DNA of 64,000 nt, from contig OX459097.1 in NCBI GenBank assembly GCA_949775045.1, positions 11,165,264 to 11,229,263 of the forward strand, read 5' to 3'. This DNA is from Metridium senile. Lineage: Eukaryota > Cnidaria > Anthozoa > Actiniaria > Metridiidae. The translations under genes were made by a program, and so were the position numbers. Shown here piece after piece: positions 1 through 52,399 of the stretch; positions within the stretch are counted from its first letter, which is position 1; every line of letters begins with the position of its first letter. The notes under the pieces are model-generated. The model did no database searches. It was not told where the DNA came from and worked only from the letters and a program-made list of their open reading frames with translations.

Positions 1-199
1 ATGTCACTTTTTCCAGGTTCGCCAGTTATTCCTTCAAATACAATCTGTGGGGATATAACGATATATGATATATGATATATGATCGTGATTGCTGAAATAT
101 TTAATATGAGGGTAGCAAGATGTTGAAAAGTGATTTATTAAACCCCTTTTTATTAATATTTTTTATTTCTTTTATTTCTTTTAATTGCATGGTGTTGTA

Positions 200-450
200 T
201 GCTTATTATCGTCATCATTATCATTCTGATCACTAACATCGTCATCCTCTCCGTTACGAAAATAAAAATCATTGTTTTTCCATTCACTGCCATCGTCATC
301 ATTTTCATCATCATCATCATTTTTGTCATCTTTTTAAAATCACTACTGCTATCATCATCATCATCATCTTTATAATCATCATCGCTTTAATTTCCAGCAT
401 TACAATTATCATCGGATTCATCATCATCATCATCATCATCATCAATGATA
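200..450. repeat. Degenerate ATC microsatellite
   Basis: Interrupted (ATC)n and (ATT) runs within the terminal intron; nothing coding seen on either strand at 1-1238. Confidence 0.8.
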
Positions 451-504
451 TCATCTTTCTCATTAATATGAATATTCTAAGAGCTCATGAGTTAACGTTT
501 TAAA

Positions 505-760
505 AATCGGGGAACCCCACTATACCGGACCCTCCCAAAAAAACGAATTCTCTCGAAACCGGACGTTTATTTTGGTCACAAATTTTCCCGAAGTTTCAAA
601 GAAATATCAATGAATTTATTCTGGGTGGCAGAGGTTTAAGGATTGTTAAAAAGACGACAAGCTCCTCTGGTATCCAGGTTACAAAAAAAGATCCCTTCCT
701 AAACCGGACACTTATCTTGGTTGCGGCGCTGTCCGATATAGAGGGGTTTCACTGTACAGT
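505..760. mobile_element. Putative hairpin MITE with ACCCCACTATACCGGAC terminus
   Basis: GGGGAACCCCACTATACCGG at the left is partly mirrored by GTCCGATATAGAGGGGTTTC at the right, and AAACCGGAC motifs recur internally. This resembles a widespread animal repeat type, considerably decayed. Confidence 0.55.
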
Positions 761-1043
761 ATTACACACGCTTGTTCTCATTCTCTTCTCTTTCCCTCTC
801 CACAGCAAACGCAAGAAAAACCAAAGAATGTTCCCGCTAACAATGTTCGGTATGTGTTATGTACTGTTTGATTACTGTTTGCCTGTTTGGAATCTGAACA
901 TATTGGACAAACAACTTTAATATTTTCAAAATGAAAATCGCGCAGTATTGCGCAAATTGCGCATGGGAGAGATTAAATGACAACCAGTTGGCTGAGTTAT
1001 ACAAGAGAGTATTTTAACAACGGATGATTTTCGTGTTTCATTG

Positions 1044-1145
1044 TATCACATCGCATCACACCACAATACACCACACCACACCACACCACATCACACAACA
1101 CATCATATCATGTCACATCAGACTACATCACATCACATCACAATT
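1044..1145. repeat. CACAC/ATCAC simple repeat
   Basis: Degenerate pentanucleotide tract (CATCACACCACAATACACCA and similar). Confidence 0.85.
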
Positions 1146-1238
1146 ACCATGCAGTTGTTGGGTTTTTATGCTAGCGTCAACGTTCCCATTGTGTCTAGAA
1201 TAATCATACAAGTCAAATCATTTAGAAATTCAACTTAC

Positions 1239-42424
<41,186 letters not shown>

Positions 42425-43282
42425 CGCACAACCTGGTTGGAACCTTCAACGAGTGAGTAAACACACACATATCAACATTATCTTTTGCGGGGGGATTTGT
42501 TATGATTCTAAGAGGGGGGTGCTTTTTACGGATGAAAATTAAAAACAAATAAATCACTTTTTTTAACGTCTCGAAACATGTATTTAGCCAGTGGCTAATT
42601 GGGAAGACTCAGACTCATACTCTTGCGCTGCGTTTAATATTTTAGCATAAAGCTCTATTCACATGTTAATTTTTGGGGAGGGAGGAAAACCAGAAAACCC
42701 TTGTGGCCTAGAAGAGAAGTACACATCAAACAACCTCAATTCACATATAATTCATGCCCTGAGAGCCTGGTGAGCCTGGTGAGAGGTGCGCGGTAAATCA
42801 CTACGCCAGCCATGCCACCCATGAAAAATATATTGTTCACACATCCAATATACGCTGGTAAACTTTTCGTGGACATTTTTTGAAATTCCAAACGAGTATA
42901 TGTATTATATTTGAGCCGGTTAGTATACCCCTAGGATCTTTTAATGTAAAAAATATAGCCCTTTGATACCAGACATCCAATGTTTTAGAGACAAAGAAAA
43001 TTAATGACTGATTCTTTAAATATAATACATTAATATTTAAAAGACCCCAGAGCTTAGAACAAAAAAATACCCTGAAATATAAATAATCCTAGAATACAAG
43101 AATACAATGCAATCTTGCAACAACTAGAGAGACCCAAGACCTTAGAAACGAAACAATTATTATAAACCAAACATGCAATGCATCTTGCAGCCAGAAAGAC
43201 CCGAAAACCGCAAAAGCACAAAAAAGCTAAAAGCAAGGAAACGAGGGCATACTAAAAAAAATATTTAAAACAATCCCGTTTT

Positions 43283-43542
43283 ACAGTGCGACTACTGAAG
43301 CTGGGGCCACCCAAACAAATTTCAAAATAAATAGTTTTTTAGATCAAACAAAAAAAAAATGTAGAGGGTTCTCACAGACTAAGATGTTTCTTATTCAATC
43401 TTGATCTATTCCGTTCAAATATACTGAAAATTATTAGCATTTTAAGCAACAAAATCAAACATTTGTAGAAACTATATTTATAATACTCAAACGTGATTGG
43501 ATAATTGTTTTGGTGGACCTGGTTTCAGTAGTCGCACTGTAA
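43283..43542. mobile_element. Hairpin MITE with TACAGTGCGACTACTGAA termini
   Basis: ACAGTGCGACTACTGAAGCT at the left is mirrored by TTTCAGTAGTCGCACTGTAA at the right, followed inward by GGCCACCCAAACAA / TTGTTTTGGTGGACC. Confidence 0.8.
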
Positions 43543-43740
43543 ACCTAATCCTATTAAGATTACACATAAAAGTGATATAGTAACGCAGAAAAAAATACAG
43601 AAGAAGTAAAGGGAAAATAAGGGAAGCAGCGACTAGAAGTAATTCAGTAATCAGTTTAGAACACTCTTGGTTTGAACCTTTGAGTAGAATGGTGGTGTTG
43701 ACAAAAGGAAAATAGATGAATGATATTTAACACCTCTTTA

Positions 43741-43830
43741 CACGAAAAGTAAAGAAAAGGAAGAAAGGAAGGTAAAAAGAAAGAAAAGAAAAGGAAAGGA
43801 AAAAGAAAGTAAAAAAAGAAGAAAGTAAAT
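43741..43830 (+). repeat. Purine-rich tract (GAAA/AAGG)
   Basis: About 90 bases almost wholly A and G on the plus strand. Nothing coding recognised in 42425-44325 beyond this and the neighbouring hairpin. Confidence 0.85.
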
Positions 43831-44325
43831 GTGTGAATCATGTGCCGTTAATTAAAGATCAAATCTTACCTCACTTTGTCTTTCAACCTACAAGCGGGCT
43901 GTTTTGGTCTTCTCCTGACAAACAATGACTATTAAGTAGCAGCTAATCAATAATAAAACAGTCTGTTGTACACGTATAGGGTTTATTGTTAAACACTTTT
44001 ATGATAGACGCACTCTTTACTGGTATTCAAACGCTGGCTTATCAATCAATCAATCAATAACTTTATTATAGTCTCAAATCTTCTAGCTTTACACATGCAT
44101 GCGTAAAACTAATCGTGGAGACTCTTGCTAAATAAATCTTACTCTGTAGTTAGTATAGGATACTCTTTCATATGGAAATTATACTATAGGATATGACAAT
44201 ATATGTAAGTAATGAAACAAAAAAAAATGGATATAGTTCCTGCAGGTGTGCGACATTCGGCGACGTCTGTGACCCATAGAAGTTATCACTATTCAAACCA
44301 TCTCCAATAAAAAGGATAACGGAAA

Positions 44326-45690
44326 ATGAACAAAGTACGCCTTAGATTTGTATTAGAAATGAGGACAACTATCAAACTATTATCTGATTACCCAGAGAAG
44401 TCACCACTATATAGCACAATATAAACCGTCTCTTCTAAGCAGGGATAACAGAACTTATATGAACAAAGTACGTTTTAGATTTGTATTAGAAATGAGGACA
44501 ACTATCAAACTATTATCTGATTACCCAGAGAAGTCACCACTATATAGCACAATATAAACCGTCTCTTCTAAGCAGGGATAACAGAACTTATATGAACAAA
44601 GTACGTTTTAGATTTGTATTAGAAATGAGGACGACTTGTCAAACTATTATCTGATTACCCAGAGAAGTCATCACTATATAGCACAATATAAACCGTCTCT
44701 TCTAAGCAGGGATAACAGAACTTAAATGAACAAAGTACGTTTTAGATTTGTATTAGAAATGAGGACAACTATCAAACTATTATCTGATTACCCAGAGAAG
44801 TCACCACTATATAGCACAATATAAACCGTCTCTTCTAAGCAGGGATAACAGAACTTAAATGAACAAAGTACGTTTTAGATTTGTATTAGAAATGAGGACA
44901 ACTATCAAACTATTATCTGATTACCCAGAGAAGTCACCACTATATAGCACAATATAAACCGTCTCTTCTAAGCAGGGATAACAGAACTTATATGAACAAA
45001 GTACGTTTTAGATTTGTATTAGAAATGAGGACAACTATCAAACTATTATCTGATTACCCAGAGAAGTCATCACTATATAGCACAATATAAACCGTCTCTT
45101 CTAAGCAGGGATAACAGAACTTATATGAACAAAGTACGTTTTAGATTTGTATTAGAAATGAGGACAACTATCAAACTATTATCTGATTACCCAGAGAAGT
45201 CACCACTATATAGCACAATATAAACCGTCTCTTCTAAGCAGGGATAACAGAACTTAAATGAACAAAGTACGTTTAGATTTGTATTAGAAATGAGGACAAC
45301 TATCAAACTATTATCTGATTACCCAGAGAAGTCACCACTATATAGCACAATATAAACCGTCTCTTCTAAGCAGGGATAACAGAACTTAAATGAACAAAGT
45401 ACGTTTTAGATTTGTATTAGAAATGAGGACAACTATCAAACTATTATCTGATTACCCAGAGAAGTCACCACTATATAGCACAATATAAACCGTCTCTTCT
45501 AAGCAGGGATAACAGAACTTATATGAACAAAGTACGTTTTAGATTTGTATTAGAAATGAGGACAACTATCAAACTATTATCTGATTACCCAGAGAAGTCA
45601 TCACTATATAGCACAATATAAACCGTCTCTTCTAAGCAGGGATAACAGAACTTATAAGAACAAAGTACGTTTTAGATTTGTATTAGAAAT
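44326..45690. repeat. 133-bp tandem array
   Basis: About ten units of a 133-base repeat (ATGAACAAAGTACGTTTTAG, CAAACTATTATCTGATTACC, AACCGTCTCTTCTAAGCAGG), over 97 percent alike by eye except the first and last. No coding potential. Confidence 0.96.
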
Positions 45691-45699
45691 GAGGACGAC

Positions 45700-46190
45700 T
45701 TATCACACTATTATCCTGATGATCCATACCGGGCTCTTTATATGATCTCACGAAAACATGCCAAAACGCTTAGTCGAAGTTCGCCTTTAAATTGTATACC
45801 TCTAGCGCATTTAAAAGAGCAGATTTCGATTGACTATAAAAAGCTCACGGCACGATCACGATCAAGGCACGACAAGGCAATCAAAATTCTAGAAACATCA
45901 CGGCCGCGGCAAGGCATGCAAACGGCACTGAACTGTTCAAACGGAATCTGCTTTAATTTATCGTTCTACGGTAGGATAATCATATATTGCGATGAAATTG
46001 TTTGCTTCTTATGGTAAATAATAAATGAATAACAATAACGGTTATTTGGATACCATTAGGGCTGAACCGTTTATGGATGAGCTAGTTTAGCCACCTCTTT
46101 TAGCCACCGGTTTAATAGGAATACTGGTTACCTTGGGGCTAATTGATTTGTATTTCATACACGATATTGGATAAAAATGTTGACAAATTG
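45700..46190. other. No recognised gene
   Basis: A 91-codon plus-strand frame at 45742-46017 has no recognisable domain and no supporting splice context. I see nothing else here. Confidence 0.5.
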
Positions 46191-46199
46191 TATTGCTTT

Positions 46200-46450
46200 T
46201 CGTTAATTACATGAGGGTCCTGAAGGGGTAAAATGGGAGCTGGGATTGGCCTTATTTTTGACTGGGAAAATGGGATTGGATGCACTGGGACTGGGATTTA
46301 CAAATAAAAGAACAATAGAAAACTGGGATGGGAATGGGATTGAAAACTTGATTTAAAACTGATGGGATTATGTGATTTTTGACTGGGATTTGGTCCAAAT
46401 ATAAACTGGGAAATGGGATTCGTCCACCCCCCCCCCCCCCCTCCCCCCCT
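46200..46450. repeat. ACTGGGATTGGGATT-type degenerate repeat
   Basis: Many GGGATT/CTGGGA motifs ending in a poly-C tract, probably a short degenerate tandem repeat or MITE end. Confidence 0.55.
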
Positions 46451-47480
46451 GGACCCTCTTACATTCGCATGAACAACAATATATATATATATTGCTCTTC
46501 CTTCCCCTCCCCCTCACTTTTTTTAATGTTGAATTAACGCATGATTGCCTGATACCAAACGTTTTTGACCCAGGGAGGGAGGAATGGTATAATCAGAGAC
46601 GTGAATAACAGAGCTATTTCACTTGTCTTCCTTGGTCCAGCAATTGTAACAAATATACTAAACTGAAGATCTATCATGAAAGTTGAATTTAATTACAAGA
46701 GATTGGAGAGATATCGTTTTTTGTCTTTTTAATTTATTTAGAATTCTATAGGGAATTACATTTTCAATCGTTGATCGTCATTTGCTATAGCGTTTTCTTC
46801 GCCAAATTCGCTTTTATCTCGTGGTGACCAACTCGAAAGTGTTAAACTACTTTAGCCATCACACGTTTTTGTTTTTGTTTTCCTTATATCTGTAACTCTA
46901 CACATGTACTACACACAGTATATTAAAAAAAAATGGTATAGTATTTTATTATTTGTTATATCATTATTGTAAAATGTAAATACGTGTGAATAAACAAATA
47001 TCTTTTAAGACTTAAAAAAAGTCTTAGAGAGTTATTTGTCATTCAGGATCATAATTTCACCCCAATATTTATTTTTCTTTTAATGACATAATATTATTGA
47101 AAAAAAAAACAAAACAATGGAAACCACATCATAAAAAATGTTCTATTAGTTAAAAATATGTTCATCTTGTGTTTTGTTGAATAAATAGAATATTACACAG
47201 CATCGTAGTGATCTATCGAGTGATAGTAAGAGCAAACTGTAATGTAAAGAAGACGAGAAAAGCGTTACGAGAAGCACGATGCATATAGTAGAGTGCTCTG
47301 TATCTCCAAAGATCACTGTTGCCAAGTTTTCTATTTTTTTTTATAAAAAAATATTCAGGAGCAAAAATCTCTAAACGATTCAACGTTCCGTGTTTTGGCT
47401 GTATACGGCCAATCAGAGCGTGCTATATATATATATATATCAAAACAATATTTCTTTTACAGTCAAAGGACATGAAGCGT
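46450..47480. other. AT-rich stretch without recognised gene
   Basis: Short AT runs (46482-46495, 47423-47440) and poly-A tracts only. Open frames are short and without recognisable domains. Confidence 0.5.
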
Positions 47481-47489
47481 ACCCGTCTA

Positions 47490-47735
47490 GACTGCATTAT
47501 TCGTTTTATTATTCGATTCTTGACTTCATTCTTCGTTTTACAGAATTCCGTTAAAGTATTCAAAAACTGAATGAAACCTCTTTAAATCTCAGGGAATAAT
47601 CAGATTTATTATCTATATATTAATAATAGTATCAATTATTTTTGATATCATAATTATTGATATGAATTTTAAGAAGTTTGAAAAACGAAGAATATTGTCA
47701 AAAATCGAATAATGAAATGAATAATGCAGTCTTGA
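47490..47735. mobile_element. Hairpin repeat with GACTGCATTATTCG stem
   Basis: AGACTGCATTATTCGTTTTA at 47490 is mirrored by GAATAATGCAGTC near 47720-47735, with TTCTTCGTTTT / AAAACGAAGAA inside. Confidence 0.72.
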
Positions 47736-47736
47736 C

Positions 47737-47875
47737 TGTTAAGTATTATGACAAACTTGAAAGTATTGACTGTTAAGTATTATGACAAACTTGAAAGTAT
47801 TGACTGTTAAGTATTATGACAAACTTGAAAGTATTGACTGTTAAGTATTATGACAAATTTGAAAGTAATTAAAAT
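47737..47875. repeat. 34-bp tandem repeat
   Basis: Four units of TTGACTGTTAAGTATTATGA plus CAAACTTGAAAGTA directly after the hairpin. Confidence 0.92.
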
Positions 47876-47904
47876 GGCTCAGCTACAAAACAAAGTTTAG
47901 TTAT

Positions 47905-48205
47905 ACACCTATTTCAAAAATCGTTGTCGCAGCGGAAGCTACAGTCCACACTCTAAAGCCTGCAAAGGATGTCGGTAATATGAACATTATTTGTGATTTA
48001 TAACACGTTTTTTTAAAGAAATATCAGTGTTTCATCATCTACGACTGTAACAGTGTTTTGGTCACACAACACAAACACGTACATCCAAAATATGCTATGA
48101 ATGAATCGATAACAATTAAGAGAAGAAATACCGACATCCTTTGCAGGCTTCATAGTGTGGACTGTAGCTTTGTTTGCGACAACGATTTTTGAAATGGGTG
48201 TATAT
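47905..48205. mobile_element. MITE family B, copy 3
   Basis: Best preserved copy: ATACACCTATTTCAAAAATC at the left and GATTTTTGAAATGGGTGTAT at the right, with the GCCTGCAAAGGATGTCGG stem. Confidence 0.85.
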
Positions 48206-48289
48206 GATGTACAAATTCCTGCAGGTTCAGGACTAAAGTCTTATGACCAGATATAGGATCCAGGCTAGGACTAAGAGAAACATGTGTAT

Positions 48290-48793
48290 ACAGCTATTTC
48301 AAAAAGGTTGTCCATCTTGAATGGTTGGGAGCTCATTAAATTTCAAATACATTGTTTTAATCACACTTGAATGGTGCTGAATTATGGATAACAGTATTTC
48401 AGAAGTAAACATTAATATTCAAGCGTGATTTTTAAATAGTGTATTTGCAGTTTAATGAGCTCCCACAATTCCTATCGGTCTCAGATCAACCATTCCAGAT
48501 GGACAACGTTAATTGAAACATGTGTATACAGCTATTTCAAAATAGTTGACAAAAGTTTTGTTGTTTGTTGCATACCAAGCCTGAAATGTACTATAGATGA
48601 TATGAAATACAAGCATCGAAATGCAGGGAAGGTAACAAAAATATGAAATTTTTCCAACCTTGTCTGCAAGGTTTTCCAGCATAGATTATTCTGTGATGCC
48701 AATTATTTACATATGAATATAACATATTTCAAGTTTGGTAAGCAACTGCATGCAACAAAACCTTGACCAACCATTTTGGAATGGCTGTATATC
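48290..48793. mobile_element. Two adjacent family D-like hairpins
   Basis: TATACAGCTATTTCAAAAA at 48290 opens a hairpin whose stem GGGAGCTCATTAAA is mirrored near 48450-48465. A second element begins TATACAGCTATTTCAAAATA at 48529 and ends ATTTTGGAATGGCTGTATAT near 48793, with a GGTTTTGTTGCATG stem. Confidence 0.7.
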
Positions 48794-48970
48794 AGTAGAC
48801 CAAATCGGCTACCAGTCAACATGTTGCTATGTACATTTGAGCCAATTCTAAATCGTTGGGAATAAAATATTTTGGGAAAACATTTTCCATGTGATATCCT
48901 AATGAATAAAACAAAGAATTGTAATCCCAAAATATTTTTTTTAAAACCTCTTTAGTATATACAAGACCCT

Positions 48971-49255
48971 TACAGCACGACGCACCTTACCGTGGCCACC
49001 TAATTAAAGTTTTAATGACAGAAAGCGAGAATTTGACCTTAATTAATGTAAAAGACACACCGAGTGTCAAACGGTAAACTCTTTGAAATGTTCAAAGTAA
49101 AGACAAGAATGAAGTTTATAAGTGTCTGAAAACCTCCCAGGATGTTTAAATTTGAAAAGGTGTAGCAAATTATTTAAGAAGAGAAACTTTTGAACGCTAA
49201 GCTAACTTGTACAAAACTTTAATTGGGTGGCCACAGTAAGGTACATCATGCTGTA
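48971..49255. mobile_element. MITE family C, copy 1
   Basis: TACAGCACGACGCACCTTAC at the left is mirrored by GTAAGGTACATCATGCTGTA at the right. Also shares the interior (ACACACCGAGTGTCAAACGG, CCTCCCAGGATGTTTAAA) with copy 2 at 50311-50607. Confidence 0.88.
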
Positions 49256-49349
49256 TTAAACTATGTGATGCTAGACCATATCCAATTCCTGGATTGCCAG
49301 TAAAATAATCAAGCTATGCCTTCCCAAAGGGGACTTAACCCCTTTACCA

Positions 49350-49740
49350 CACAATAATTATTGTGTCATACAATAATTATTGTCCTATTTCACTATGATG
49401 TCACATCAAAACATTCGATCTATTGTTCTAACGCTAAGGATCATGGTCGCCAGTGGGGAACAGATTCATAACAACAATACAAGAATACACGATAAAATTG
49501 CATTTACAAGACGGATAGGAAAGAAATGACAACAAAATGCCATATAAATATGAAAGTATAAACATAGACACATAACATACATACAAAATAGATAATTTGA
49601 AGCTGAAGTTAAAGAGAAAGAAGATTTAGTTGAAATTACCATTGTTTTAGGCGATTCTATCCCCCCACTAAAACACATCATGACGTCATGATGAAATAGG
49701 GTAATTGTCATACAATTGTCATTCATATCACCAGAAGTAC
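49350..49740. repeat. Imperfect inverted repeat downstream of death-domain exon
   Basis: TGTCATACAATAATTATTGT then CCTATTTCACTATGATGTCA at 49363-49400 is mirrored loosely by the sequence at 49680-49730. It immediately follows the TNFR-like stop codon in gene orientation and so may lie in the 3' UTR. Confidence 0.5.
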
Positions 49741-49751
49741 AAAATACAAAT

Positions 49752-50089
49752 TCAGTCATAGATACCATTTTGATAACATTTTTCAGCATCTTCTTTAATA
49801 AGTTTGATGACATCTTTTCTTTGAAGCTTATGGAGTTCTGCTATGAAACCATTCAGACTTTCCTCAGGTTTAATTGCTGAAATCTTATCCAAGAGACTTT
49901 CCCCAGGGCTTGTTGTGTCACTAAAATTGGCCTCCGCGATTTCATCTAGGTAAATGTTTTCAATACCATACTCATAGCCTATATCCTGCCAGTTTCTAAC
50001 TCCCCGGCATTTCTTGTTGATGGCTGTGGCAATCTTTCGCCGCAAGTCTGGTGAGATGCTGTTTAAGAGGATGCTGTCACTAATGAATG
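49752..50089 (-). CDS. TNFR-like terminal coding exon: death domain
   Basis: A 338-base exon, acceptor TCAACAG, phase 1, ending in TGA at 49752. It encodes LRRKIATAINKKCRGV, NWQDIGYEYGI, SPGESLLDKISAI and LQRKDVIKLI. The W..IG...G....SP...LL...........L..L.R.D pattern over about 85 residues is characteristic of death domains. No AATAAA was seen close downstream. Confidence 0.87.
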
Positions 50090-51355
50090 CTGTTGATTTC
50101 AAATTATGAGAACAATTATATTAGACTTATATTTATTGAATATAGGATAATCAGAAGAATAAGCAGCTTGCATTATCGCTGCATATTTTACTACCAGCAC
50201 CAGAATACTTTACCAGTTTACCAATTAATTATTTCACAAAAGAAAGTAGGCAAATTGGAATTATTTTTTTGGTAGTATGTGATGCTAGATTGCAAAATTT
50301 CAAATTTCATTACAGCGCGATGCACCTTACTGTGGCCCCCTTTATTATAGTTTTGTACAAGTTAACCAATCAGAAAGCAAGAATTTGACCTGAATATAAA
50401 AGACACACCGAGTGTCAAATGGTAAACACTTTGAAATGTTCAAAGCGAAGACAATAATAAAGTTTATATTAAGTGTCTGAAAAACCTCCCAGGATGTTTA
50501 AACTTGAAAAGGTGTAGCAAACAATTTGAAAAGAGAAACTTTTGAACACTAAGCTAACTTGTACAAAACTTTAATTGGGTGGCCACAGTAAGGCGCGTTA
50601 TGCTGTAATTTGTTTTTGGAAGAAACATATTGAGAATAGAGAATAACTTTTTTAACAAACTTACCATGAAGTGGCATTTCCTCGTCACCAATTTTTGTTT
50701 TTTCTTTATACCATGGAACACCTCTAAGCTTCTTTTTGACAGTGTCCCAGTTTTTGTAAAGGACCCATGTGACAGCACAGCCAATAGCTAATCCCAAGGC
50801 ACAGAATATATAGATTGAAATGGTCTTATTTGAATTTTTAAATGGATTGGATGGTTGTTTGGGTCGTGGCTTGGAAGAGGATGAATTTGGATGCTTATCC
50901 ACAGTGAGTGAAGTATTGGTGTTGCGTTTATGCAAAGTTATGTTTGTTTCATTCACAGTTTTTTTATTGAGATCCTCATCATTCTTGTGCTCGCACATCC
51001 CAACAACTTCGTTAAACTCAAAGCCTTCATCACAATCATCACTGCAAACAGATGGGTGTGTGCCATTACAAGCTTGCAATATTTTTTGTCCATGACAAAT
51101 AGGACAAGGTTGACAGGATTGTGTGTTGTTTTCTTGAGAGTAAGTTTTCCCTGGATGGCACTTAATGCATTGTGGGATTTTCAAGATGACTTGGCTACCA
51201 CATTCAGGCTCTAGACCTTCACCAGCAGGGCAGGTCTGACATGGAATACAGTGACACACTTTGCTATTAGCAGTGCAGACTTCGACTTCAAGGTGTGTAC
51301 AGGCAGAAACGATTAGGCAGTGGTTGCTCATCAATAATACCAAAATGGCAAAGAT
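49752..51355 (-). CDS. TNF-receptor-superfamily-like protein with death domain, first exon not located
   Basis: Two exons join in phase 1 to a frame of about 341 residues plus stop. Residues 1-17 are hydrophobic and look like the core of a signal peptide whose start lies in an unlocated upstream exon. Residues 19-124 contain cysteine-rich repeats, 125-178 a Ser/Asn-rich stalk, 179-200 a transmembrane helix, and 240-330 a death domain. Receptors of this kind bind TNF-family ligands outside the cell and recruit death-domain adaptors inside, feeding apoptosis or NF-kB signalling. That role is inferred from architecture. The specific subfamily (EDAR-, p75NTR- or DR-like) cannot be assigned by eye. 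Confidence 0.85.
50311..50607. mobile_element. MITE family C, copy 2
   Basis: Starts TACAGCGCGATGCACCTTAC and ends GTAAGGCGCGTTATGCTGTA. Located in the TNFR-like intron between the transmembrane and death-domain exons, ending about 57 bases from the 50664 donor. Confidence 0.88.
50665..51355 (-). CDS. TNFR-like exon: cysteine-rich repeats, stalk and transmembrane helix
   Basis: A 691-base exon, acceptor TTCTACCAG, donor GTAAGT, phase 0 to 1. It has two to three TNFR-type cysteine-rich repeats (for example CIPCQTCPAGEG, CIKCHPGKTYS, CPICHGQ, CSDDCDEGFEF), several N-glycosylation sequons (NNT, NGT, NET, NIT, NTS), the helix IYIFCALGLAIGCAVTWVLY and a basic stop-transfer (KKKLR). An in-frame ATG at about 51331 could start a short form, but the hydrophobic residues before it suggest an upstream start. 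Confidence 0.87.
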
Positions 51356-51439
51356 CTGGTAGAAAATATGAATAGATTAATTCATTATCAGTTACGGTCC
51401 CATAAACCTAATTGCAAGAATGTTATTAATTTAGTAAGA

Positions 51440-51535
51440 AAGGAAAAACAAAAGAAAGAGTATAAGCTTGAGTATTATCTTCTTTTGTTTTTTAATTAAT
51501 ACCTTTCCCACTAAATTACAAAACTTTGATAAGGC
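51440..51535. repeat. Short hairpin upstream of TNFR-like exon
   Basis: TTTAGTAAGAAAGG... is mirrored by ...CCTTTCCCACTAAA around a central GCTTGAGTATTATC. The same central motif (CAGCTTGAGTGATCTTCTTA) occurs in the 6261-6494 MITE, so they are related. Confidence 0.65.
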
Positions 51536-51909
51536 AAGTCATTTTCATTGAGGTTGTCCCATTATTATTTTTATCAATCAATCAAATTTATCTCATCAAT
51601 AGTAGCTATGATATATTTACAAAAACATTCTTTATATATAAATTTATCTATTTGATGAGGAATCTACGAAAAGCGTTTAATTGCTTATTACAGCACAACA
51701 GATAATTTATTCACATTCTTTTGGCATGTTTGTCTGCTTTGGATTCAAATGGACTTCATTCTAGCTATTTTAACCTTCTTGTCTTGTGATTCACAGTGAA
51801 AAATGTTGACATTTAAACTAGAGGAGTTGATTGAAAAGATGTAGAGAAAATATGAATAAATTATCGCTGGTCATACTTTTGGGCTTTGTGCTGTAAATTA
51901 TGTAGATCC

Positions 51910-52062
51910 CTTATTCCATCATCATCATCATTATTATCAATGTCGATTGACATATCATCACATCATCATCAACATCAACATCATCATCAACATCAACATC
52001 ATCATCAACATCAACATCATCATCAACATCAACATCATCATCAACATCAACATCATCATAGC
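51910..52062. repeat. ATC / CATCATCAACATCAACAT microsatellite
   Basis: (CATCATCAACATCAA)n units; produces His/Gln-rich artefact frames. Confidence 0.93.
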
Positions 52063-52170
52063 ACTGATCTTTTTTTTTAAAAATCCAAGAAATCTACCAG
52101 GAATTAACAATGTAATTAAGTACTCTAGTTTATTGACAACAGTCACATGATACAGAATACTATATACAGT

Positions 52171-52352
52171 ACTAGTGGTACCTCTATTAAGCAGTTACCC
52201 ATTAAGCGGTCACCCTCTTTTAGGTGGCCACAATAAAAAGTCCCAAAACTATTCCTATACATATTATATACGTCTATTCAGTGGCCAACCTCTATTAAGC
52301 GGCCACTTTGGAAAGTCCCAAGGGTGACCGCTTAATAGAGGCACCACTGTAA
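52171..52352. mobile_element. MITE with ACCTCTATTAAGCGG termini
   Basis: GTGGTACCTCTATTAAGCAG at the left and GACCGCTTAATAGAGGCACC at the right are inverted repeats; GTGGCCA motifs lie inside. Confidence 0.75.
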
Positions 52353-52399
52353 TTATACTATACTCAAATCATCACTGATAATGAAAAAGGGAGAAACTG

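Noticed and set aside
44326..45690. Regularly spaced repeats considered as a CRISPR array
   Set aside because: Units are contiguous with no unique spacers, and the window is clearly eukaryotic.
45742..46017. 91-codon plus-strand frame
   Set aside because: No recognisable domain, no splice or promoter context, adjacent to a tandem array; probably chance.
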